A DNA stretch of 5,587 bases from Clostridiales bacterium. GTDB lineage: Bacteria > Bacillota > Clostridia > Oscillospirales > JAAYOS01. Below, piece after piece: positions 1-5,587 of this stretch. Location of the stretch: NCBI GenBank assembly GCA_012521525.1, contig JAAYMG010000268.1, positions 1 through 5,587 on the forward strand, read 5' to 3'. The notes below the pieces were generated by a model, which saw only the letters and a list, made by a program, of their open reading frames with translations, ran no database searches and was not told where the DNA came from. Positions within the stretch are counted from its first letter, which is position 1, and each line of letters starts with the position of its first letter. The position numbers were made by a program, and so were the translations under genes.

Positions 1-2
1 AC

Positions 3-49
3 GAAGATGTACGACTAGTAGCTTATGATTACCGGTCGTACATCTTTTT
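3..49 (+). terminator. Hairpin, likely intrinsic terminator for a plus-strand gene left of the window
   Basis: Positions 4-15 (AAGATGTACGAC) and 35-46 (GTCGTACATCTT) are a perfect 12-bp inverted repeat; G3 and T47 can add a wobble pair. The 19-nt middle can pair further (GTA at 18-20 with TAC at 30-32). On the plus strand the stem runs straight into TTTTT (45-49) and an A/T-rich tail, the pattern of a Rho-independent terminator. On the minus strand, the addA direction, the stem is preceded by an A-run and followed by CGT at the window edge, so no U-tract is visible for addA. The best reading is a terminator of a convergent gene outside the window, possibly also slowing addA transcripts. The stem is only moderately GC-rich, and the upstream gene is unseen, so the call is tentative. 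Confidence 0.55.
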
Positions 50-89
50 ATTATATTTGTACAGCCCGTTATTATAATTTTACAGCCCG
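48..89 (-). repeat. 21-bp tandem duplication of the addA 3' end, including its stop codons
   Basis: Positions 69-89 and 48-68 are two adjacent 21-bp units, identical at 19 of 21 positions. On the minus strand each begins CGGGCTGTA and ends TATAATAA; they differ at unit position 10 (A versus C) and 13 (T versus A). The first unit encodes the last five residues of AddA, RAVKL, followed by TAA TAA. The second lies wholly after the stop and in the same frame would read RAVQI followed by TAA TAA. The match is far too long and too exactly adjacent to be chance, so this is a duplication that has since drifted at two sites. Its effect on AddA is probably nil, since translation stops in the first unit. 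Which unit is the original cannot be told from one sequence. Confidence 0.85.
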
Positions 90-3000
90 GTCGACCGAAA
101 AGAAATACAGGTACTTTTCTTTCACACGCTTTCCCGTGATCCTCTCAAGAGCACGGCTGTAAAGCTCGATCTGGGAGCGATATGACAATGCTCTTTGCTG
201 AATGGTTTTATCGCTGATGCGGTCTGTTTTGAAGTCCACTACAACGATCCCGTCGTTCTCTTCGAAAAACAGGTCGCATACGCCCTGCACCAGTATCTTT
301 TCTTCTCTGTGTACTGCAGGAAAATAGTTCCCGCAATCATCGAGAAGCGAAAACTTGAACTCTCTGCGGACCGATTTTGCGGACATTTTCCTCCTTCCCA
401 GCTCGGACTTCATGAAGTTCAGGATCTTGCCGGGATCGACTGCACCGGCCTGCTGCCCGGTCAGGATCTTTTTTTCTCTTAAACGCTCGATCTCTTTTTC
501 GATCGACTGCAGGTCATTGCAGCCCAGGAGATCGATGAACTGGATGGCCAAATGAAGCGCGGTTCCGCGTTCTGTGGGCGTAAGGCCTGCCGCGCCGCTT
601 ATGAACCTGGGTCTGCGCAGGTACAAAGTCGCATCAGCGCCGGAGGTCTCATCCGTTCCTTCAGAATGGAAGAGCGTTTTTTCTGCCGATCCGAGCAATT
701 CAGCCTGTTCACTCAGTTCAGATTCGTATGCCTTACCCTTAAGCTGCGTAGCCGTGATCTTGGACGGGATCTGTGACAGTTCACCAAATGGGTATCTATA
801 TCCAAGCCATCCCTCGATCGCTGCGCTCAATGTTTCGACTTCGATATCATGCGGGTCCGTGGCAGTACTTTCGGTGCCCGCCTGTACAGGCTGATCAGGC
901 TGAACCGATTCCGGATCGGGCATTTCGGCTTGTTCTTCGTTGCTTCCGGAGTATATTACGTTTATGCACCATTCTCCGGGTCCGTCACAGGAAAAGTCGG
1001 TCATTTCCGCTATTTCCCGAAGCTGCCTGCCTGACGGATGGAACGCCAATACCGGGAGCAGCCATTTATAGGGACTGTCGGCGGCAAGCAGTCTCTCGGG
1101 ATTGTCCAACTCCGAATTCTCAAGTATCGAGGCTATCTTCCTGTTCACATCCGGCAAAGCACATGTCATTATGAGCTTGTCCTTTGCCCGTGTCATCGCC
1201 ACGTATAAAATGCGCATTTCTTCCGCAAGGGATTCCTCACGGATTTTTCCGGATACGGCAGTATATACCATTGTAGGATACTGGTAGAGCCGCTCTCTGT
1301 CAAGTATCCTCAGCCCTACTCCCGCTTTCGGATGGACAAGGACTGGCTTCCTTGTATCGTCAAGGTTGAACTTGCCGGACAGGTCGCAAAGAAATACGAC
1401 AGGGAACTCCATTCCTTTAGACTTGTGCACGGTCATTATGCTGACGGCACCCGGACGCGTCGAGTCATCCATGCTGAACGTGCCGTTTGACAATGTCTTT
1501 TCTATGTAGTTGATAAAGCCTGATATCCCTCTGCGGCCGTCTTTTTCATAAGAGACGGCATGCTCATATAAGCGCATCAGGTTCCTCCTCCTCGATGCGC
1601 CGTCAGCCATTGCGCTGTAGATACCCGGCAATCCCGTAATGTTGTATATATGCCTGATCAGTCTGTCCACCCCGTTGTCTCCGGAGAATATCCTCAGGGA
1701 CCGCAGGCTCTCTATAAAATCCGCACACTTCATGTTTCCTTCGTTTGCGGCTCTTACTACTGCATCATACATGGCCCCGGAAGGCAGCTTCGATCTGATT
1801 TCAGACAGTTCATCAGGTGTGAAGCGGTAGGCGGGCGATGTCATGGCGCCTACAAGCGGGATATCCTGATATACGTTGTCTATCACGGCAAGGATCGAAA
1901 GCACCGCAAGTATCTCCGATGTCCTTCTTGTCCCGCCTTTTTCGCTAGACGACTCTATTCCTTTTGCGGCAAGAGCCCTTTCAAAATATTCGGCCTTTGA
2001 AGAGGCCGAGCGGAGCAGGATCGCAATATCCTCACATCTGACACTGCGCAATTGCCCTTTGTCTTCTATCATAAATCCGCGGTCCAGCATCTCGCGTATG
2101 CGAGTTGCCACATATTCGGCTTCAAACTCAGTTTTTCCGACACTCTCTTCTTCGTCGCTTTCCGGTTCGGGAACTTCCAGTATGCAGAACTCTGTTATGT
2201 ACGGGTTTTCTCCGGATGGATACGAATTGCACTCCCTTCCGGCATACAGCATTTCCCTCTGCCCGTATTCAATTTGTGTGAAGCCTCCGATCATCAGGTG
2301 CGGGAATATGCTGTTCACGGCGTCTATAACTTCCGGTCTTGACCTGAAGTTCCTGGAGAGTATTACACGGGCAGGTTTGCCAGGTTCCATGTCTTCGGTA
2401 AAGTCATCGTATGTCGAATAATAATGCTGGAATATTTCCGGTTCGGCAAGCCTGAACCTGTAAATCGACTGCTTGATATCGCCTACCATAAAAAGATTGC
2501 TTTTCCCTCTGGTCAGTACATCTGCAAGCAGGTCCTGCAGCTCGTTGGTGTCCTGGAACTCGTCTATCAGGACTTCTCTATAACGCCCCGATATCAGCCT
2601 GGCGGTCTCGGAGGGAACTATTTCATTGCCGCTGCGAACGCATAAGAGCCTGATCACGGTGTGGGAAATATCGTTGAAATCCATGACACCGCGCGATGCT
2701 TTCAGCGCTTTATACGCGTCCTCAAATCTGCGTACGGCAAAAAACAGTCCGCGCAATGCGGGAGTCGTTTTTCGGATTTCCGAAAGATGGACTTCGCCCG
2801 GCTCGGAAAGGACTTCCCTGATGTATGACCAACCATTTTTCCAGCTTTCCCGCATTGACTTTATACGATCCCTGAATTTCGGGTCCGGGTAGTTGCGGGG
2901 TGCGGCAGCCAGGCTGCTCACAGGTACGGCAGCGGCTTTTACCGCTTCATCCCAGCCGTAAGCCGACCTTTCAAGGAAGTGCTCCGTTTGCCTGATATCA

Positions 3001-3761
3001 CCAGAGATCACAGGGGAATACTTCCTCGAAAGTTCAGGTTCTTCCTCCAACAGGCTCAATGCTCTCTTCAAAATTGCCAAGCCGTTCTTTGCGGTCGTCC
3101 TGGCCCTTTCGAGGATGTACGCTCCCCAAACCGTATCCTCAAAACTTGCCGGCGGATTTTCATAGATACTTTGGATCTCATCCATCCATAAATCAGGAAA
3201 CGGGTGGCTTTGGATCTTCTTATATGCGTCCAGAATTGCGGAAGACAACTGCCTGTCATCCCTTGCGGCAGATAATTGCTCTGCCAATGCGGCAAAGTCC
3301 GGCAGTTCCCCTATTTCCTCATATAGCGACTCGACCGTGTTTTCAAGTGCTTCCGAAGTCAATAGTTCTGCTTCTGCGCCTTCGATTATAGTTACAGTAG
3401 GGTTGACGTCGCATAGATGGCTGAACTCCCGAAGGACAGAGTAGCAAAAAGAGTCTATCGTTGTGATCTGGGCCCTTGGCAGCAGGGTCAACTGCCTGCG
3501 CAGGTTCCGGTCCGAAGGGCTTAGACGCAACCTCTCGGACAGCTCCCTTTCAAGCCTGTCCCGGAGCTCTCCTGCGGCAGCGTTCGTAAAAGTGATAATC
3601 AGGAAGTCATTGATATTGCAATCCTCACTGCCGGTCAGCCTGTCCATGATCCTCTCAATGATCACCCTTGTTTTTCCGGATCCTGCGGCTGCGGCTACGA
3701 GGGTGTTTCTGCCCCTGCTCTCAACGGCATTTTTCTGCTCAATCGTTAGACTGACTGCCAT
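72..3761 (-). CDS. addA: ATP-dependent helicase/nuclease subunit AddA, complete
   Basis: AddA is the motor subunit of AddAB: a UvrD/RecB-type (SF1A) 3'-5' DNA helicase with a C-terminal nuclease domain, acting on DNA ends in recombinational repair and degradation of foreign linear DNA. At 1229 residues it matches the family (B. subtilis AddA 1232). Visible in order: Q motif LTIEQ (Q9); Walker A AAAAGSGKT (23-31); motif Ia ITFTNAAAGELRDR (56-69); TIDSFC (101-106); Walker B LIDEFQDTN (398-406); motif III GDIKQSIYRFR (427-437); motif IV LSRNFRSRP (468-476); motif V VSIMTVHKSKGMEF (773-786); motif VI EEMRILYVAMTRAKDK (847-862). After an acidic linker comes the nuclease: RGTALH (H1070), QGVCD (D1163), VDFKTD (D1176, K1178) and QIELY (Q1197, Y1201). 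No frameshift or lost catalytic residue is seen. The ATG at 3759-3761 is chosen because AGGAGG sits 8 nt upstream and the Q motif follows directly. It starts inside addB, so is co-transcribed with it. It stops at TAA 72-74, with a second TAA next. Confidence 0.97.
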   Translation of the reverse strand: MAVSLTIEQKNAVESRGRNTLVAAAAGSGKTRVIIERIMDRLTGSEDCNINDFLIITFTNAAAGELRDRLERELSERLRLSPSDRNLRRQLTLLPRAQITTIDSFCYSVLREFSHLCDVNPTVTIIEGAEAELLTSEALENTVESLYEEIGELPDFAALAEQLSAARDDRQLSSAILDAYKKIQSHPFPDLWMDEIQSIYENPPASFEDTVWGAYILERARTTAKNGLAILKRALSLLEEEPELSRKYSPVISGDIRQTEHFLERSAYGWDEAVKAAAVPVSSLAAAPRNYPDPKFRDRIKSMRESWKNGWSYIREVLSEPGEVHLSEIRKTTPALRGLFFAVRRFEDAYKALKASRGVMDFNDISHTVIRLLCVRSGNEIVPSETARLISGRYREVLIDEFQDTNELQDLLADVLTRGKSNLFMVGDIKQSIYRFRLAEPEIFQHYYSTYDDFTEDMEPGKPARVILSRNFRSRPEVIDAVNSIFPHLMIGGFTQIEYGQREMLYAGRECNSYPSGENPYITEFCILEVPEPESDEEESVGKTEFEAEYVATRIREMLDRGFMIEDKGQLRSVRCEDIAILLRSASSKAEYFERALAAKGIESSSEKGGTRRTSEILAVLSILAVIDNVYQDIPLVGAMTSPAYRFTPDELSEIRSKLPSGAMYDAVVRAANEGNMKCADFIESLRSLRIFSGDNGVDRLIRHIYNITGLPGIYSAMADGASRRRNLMRLYEHAVSYEKDGRRGISGFINYIEKTLSNGTFSMDDSTRPGAVSIMTVHKSKGMEFPVVFLCDLSGKFNLDDTRKPVLVHPKAGVGLRILDRERLYQYPTMVYTAVSGKIREESLAEEMRILYVAMTRAKDKLIMTCALPDVNRKIASILENSELDNPERLLAADSPYKWLLPVLAFHPSGRQLREIAEMTDFSCDGPGEWCINVIYSGSNEEQAEMPDPESVQPDQPVQAGTESTATDPHDIEVETLSAAIEGWLGYRYPFGELSQIPSKITATQLKGKAYESELSEQAELLGSAEKTLFHSEGTDETSGADATLYLRRPRFISGAAGLTPTERGTALHLAIQFIDLLGCNDLQSIEKEIERLREKKILTGQQAGAVDPGKILNFMKSELGRRKMSAKSVRREFKFSLLDDCGNYFPAVHREEKILVQGVCDLFFEENDGIVVVDFKTDRISDKTIQQRALSYRSQIELYSRALERITGKRVKEKYLYFFSVDRAVKL

Positions 3762-5587
3762 CTGCGTTTCCTCCTACCCTTTTCCAAAACTCATCCGGTT
3801 TCAAAGGATAAAGATACCTCATACGGTCTTTCCCGTTTGTCTTGTCAAACCTGCATGCGACATAGAAATCACAGTACATGCAGGCATCCGATCTGACGCC
3901 GCGATAATACGGGTCTGCCTGGACACTGCCCTCACGCAATGCCTTGCCCATCCGGCGCAGCAGCATGTCGATATGATCCTTGAGTCTGCCCAACTGCTCA
4001 AGGTTTGCAAGTGAAGAAGACCCTGCATTTTCCAATCCTTTTTTGCTTATCGAAACCGGTATGAAGCGCTTTTTTGCTCCTTCTTCCATCGCTTCAACGA
4101 TTTCTTCATTTCTCAGGATCAGCCCGCTGCGCCTGAGCGCAGTGTCGATTTTCGACCGGACCGTTACGTCGTCCAGCCCGCGGGTCCCGCTATAAACAGC
4201 GTCTTTAACCGGTACATAAAGAACACCTGCACCGACCGTATCCATGCCGAAAAGTTCATTTCCATATTTCTCAAGTGCAAATAGATACAGGAACATCTGA
4301 AGGTTCAGACCATGCCAGATGTCGCTCAGGTCGAACTTCTTATACCCGCTTTTGTAATCTACTACACGTATGTATAGCTTTCCGTCCTTTTCCCATCCGT
4401 CGACCCTGTCAACGACGCCGACAAGTTCGATAGATTCTTCTCCCTCACCGACCGAAACGGGAGGAGCCTGTTTCCCTTCACCGAAACTCAGCTCAAGTGC
4501 AAGCGGCTTGAATTTGGAAGCTTTAAGCTCTTCGATTATATTTTCGACGACACGGATCGCAGTGTTCTTAAGCCTTTTGAACAGGAAGCGCACGCGCGCA
4601 GTTTTGTCCGACATCCCGCCAAGCACGTCGACCGAATAGTTGTCGGCGACCGTTCCTGCCATCGAACGGATCTCCTCTGCGCTCAGATCGTCCGGCCCTC
4701 CCCTCTGCATCACTGTATCAAGTGTTTTCTCAAGTACATAATGGAGGAAAGTACCTATCTCGGGTGCGTCCAGCCCTGCCTTGAGGCGGGGCTTTGCCCT
4801 GAGCCCGTACTGCATGAAATATGCAAATTTGCAGGTGTGCAGCTTATCCGCCCGGGATGCTGTCAGTACGATCTTGTCGCCGTATAGTTTCCGAACACTG
4901 TCCGGAGATAGCGAACCTATGCCGTATTTTGCAGTCAAAGCAGCAATACTTATTTTGTCTCTATAATCAGGTCTTTGCAAAAAGTATCTGTAAGCAGCTT
5001 TTGAGATGACACTGCTATCACTTATCCCTGCGGAACGCATTGCAAGCTCGAAGCACGGTGTTTCGGCACACGCCAGCCTCTCATCACCCGCAGGAGGATT
5101 TATCTCAAGTGAAAACATATCCTTGATACTCTCTGCCAGATACGAGAGAGTACGTGCAGTGCCACTTGTCGTTTCCGGATAGGATATGTACAGTTTGTCA
5201 GAAGCTAAGGTAAGTATCGAATACGCAATGTCCAAACTCCGATACAGAAGCATCGAGGCAGGCGGTTCTATACTCAATCCAAGTGACAGAAGCTCTTCCC
5301 GCTCTTCATCCGTCAGTATGCTCGCCTTGTCGACGGGAGGCGGGAAATCTCCGTTGCAGGTACCCAGCAGCATGACGCATTTTGCGTTTCTGTGCCTCAT
5401 CCGTCCTGCGTCACCGACAGCGACGCTGTCCAATGAAACAGGGATCGTACCGACCGTAAGCGTGCCCAACAGCAGTTTGAAAATTCCCGCAAATTCGGCA
5501 AAGTCCATTGGTGTTTGCCCCAGAATGGTATAGCATGTATCCAGAGCGTCACAGACAAGTCCCCAAAGCTGTGCATACTCATCAGCA
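3739..5587 (-). CDS. addB: ATP-dependent helicase/nuclease subunit AddB, C-terminal part (5' end beyond the window)
   Basis: AddB partners AddA in the cytoplasmic complex that unwinds and resects double-strand DNA ends for RecA-mediated repair; it carries one of the two nuclease domains. The frame stays open to the right edge, giving 615 visible codons, about half of the usual roughly 1150. An ATG at 5506-5508 is internal, because AddB-like sequence (DEYAQLWGL, LDTCYTILG) continues upstream of it. Residues below count from that Met. A helicase-core block typical of AddB lies at 20-56 (IPVSLDSVAVGD, then LLGTCNGDFP). The RecB-family nuclease is complete: GTFLH with H256, GVVDRVD with D367/D370, DYKSG with D384 and K386, and QMFLY with Q404 and Y408. 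The four cysteines of the AddB 4Fe-4S cluster are present: C226, then C543-x2-C546-x5-C552 at the end. The gene ends in TGA at 3739-3741, overlapping addA by 23 bp. The N-terminal nucleotide-binding and Chi-recognition regions cannot be assessed. Family assignment is very secure. Confidence 0.95.
   Translation of the reverse strand, partial: ADEYAQLWGLVCDALDTCYTILGQTPMDFAEFAGIFKLLLGTLTVGTIPVSLDSVAVGDAGRMRHRNAKCVMLLGTCNGDFPPPVDKASILTDEEREELLSLGLSIEPPASMLLYRSLDIAYSILTLASDKLYISYPETTSGTARTLSYLAESIKDMFSLEINPPAGDERLACAETPCFELAMRSAGISDSSVISKAAYRYFLQRPDYRDKISIAALTAKYGIGSLSPDSVRKLYGDKIVLTASRADKLHTCKFAYFMQYGLRAKPRLKAGLDAPEIGTFLHYVLEKTLDTVMQRGGPDDLSAEEIRSMAGTVADNYSVDVLGGMSDKTARVRFLFKRLKNTAIRVVENIIEELKASKFKPLALELSFGEGKQAPPVSVGEGEESIELVGVVDRVDGWEKDGKLYIRVVDYKSGYKKFDLSDIWHGLNLQMFLYLFALEKYGNELFGMDTVGAGVLYVPVKDAVYSGTRGLDDVTVRSKIDTALRRSGLILRNEEIVEAMEEGAKKRFIPVSISKKGLENAGSSSLANLEQLGRLKDHIDMLLRRMGKALREGSVQADPYYRGVRSDACMYCDFYVACRFDKTNGKDRMRYLYPLKPDEFWKRVGGNADGSQSND
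3770..3775 (-). promoter_or_regulatory. Shine-Dalgarno site of addA, inside addB
   Basis: Read on the minus strand this is AGGAGG (longer context GGTAGGAGGAAA), with an 8-nt spacer to the ATG at 3759-3761. It fixes the addA start. It lies within the last codons of addB, before the TGA at 3739-3741, so ribosomes finishing addB pass over it. That fits translational coupling of the two subunits (inference). I see no sign of a separate addA promoter within addB. Confidence 0.9.

Noticed and set aside
71..78. Perfect TATAAT -10 box, present on both strands because ATTATAAT is palindromic
   Set aside because: No -35 element lies at 16-18 bp spacing on either strand (a TTGTAC on the plus strand is only 10 bp away). 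The site is simply the duplicated AAAATTATAA end of addA in an AT-rich stretch.
773..1174. Plus-strand open frame of 133 codons opposite the AddA linker
   Set aside because: The overlapping addA frame is continuous and conserved on both sides. The plus-strand product is Arg/Cys/Pro-rich with no motif, as expected of a shadow.
1876..2421. Plus-strand open frame of 181 codons
   Set aside because: It lies entirely antisense to the middle of addA, its protein resembles no family I recognise, and its Ser/Ile richness reflects the reverse complement of addA codons.
3463..4014. Plus-strand open frame of 183 codons spanning the addA/addB junction
   Set aside because: It is antisense to the Walker A region of addA and the C-terminus of addB, both strongly conserved. 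It has no recognisable domain and a composition typical of an antisense shadow (Ser/Leu/Arg rich).
3739..5508. Taking the ATG at 5506-5508 as the true addB start (589-residue protein)
   Set aside because: The frame continues upstream without a stop to the window edge with AddB-like residues, there is no Shine-Dalgarno sequence before it, and the family is about twice as long.
1..5587. Chi sites, CRISPR repeats, tRNA genes, transposase or phage genes, or a new defence system
   Set aside because: Nothing beyond addB, addA and the short downstream region is supported. Chi cannot be assigned without knowing the organism, because the recognised sequence differs between species. AddAB itself is a well-described system.

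Overview
The window holds one ordinary, well-known locus: the genes for the two subunits of the AddAB helicase-nuclease, the Bacillota-type counterpart of RecBCD. Both genes lie on the minus strand in the order addB then addA. Moderate GC by eye, strong AGGAGG Shine-Dalgarno use, and the addB-addA order with an Fe-S cluster in AddB all point to the Bacillota. Several AddA/AddB sequence details (TIDSFC in AddA; the IPVSLDSVAVGDAGRMR block in AddB) look more like Clostridia (Eubacteriales) than Bacillus. Family or genus cannot be fixed from this sequence.

Layout, in the direction of transcription (right to left). 5587-3739 is the C-terminal half or so of addB. It is open at the right edge of the window, so its start and N-terminal domain are outside. 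3761-72 is a complete addA of 1229 codons, with all helicase motifs and the C-terminal nuclease motifs intact. addA begins inside the end of addB (23-bp overlap), behind a strong ribosome binding site at 3770-3775, so the two are almost certainly one transcription unit and probably translationally coupled. 1-71 is the short AT-rich region after addA. It contains a near-perfect 21-bp tandem duplication that copies the last five codons and both stop codons of addA, and a hairpin with a perfect 12-bp stem. The hairpin's T-rich tail is on the plus strand, which suggests a convergent gene just left of the window.

How the genes work together: AddA supplies the ATP-driven 3'-5' helicase motor and one nuclease domain. 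AddB supplies the second RecB-type nuclease domain, stapled by a 4Fe-4S cluster, and in this family also the Chi-scanning function (N-terminal part, not visible here). The complex processes double-strand DNA ends to a 3' overhang for RecA loading and degrades foreign linear DNA.

I found no undescribed system. All remaining open frames on either strand lie inside addA or addB and read as antisense or out-of-frame shadows. The most unusual item is the duplicated addA 3' end.
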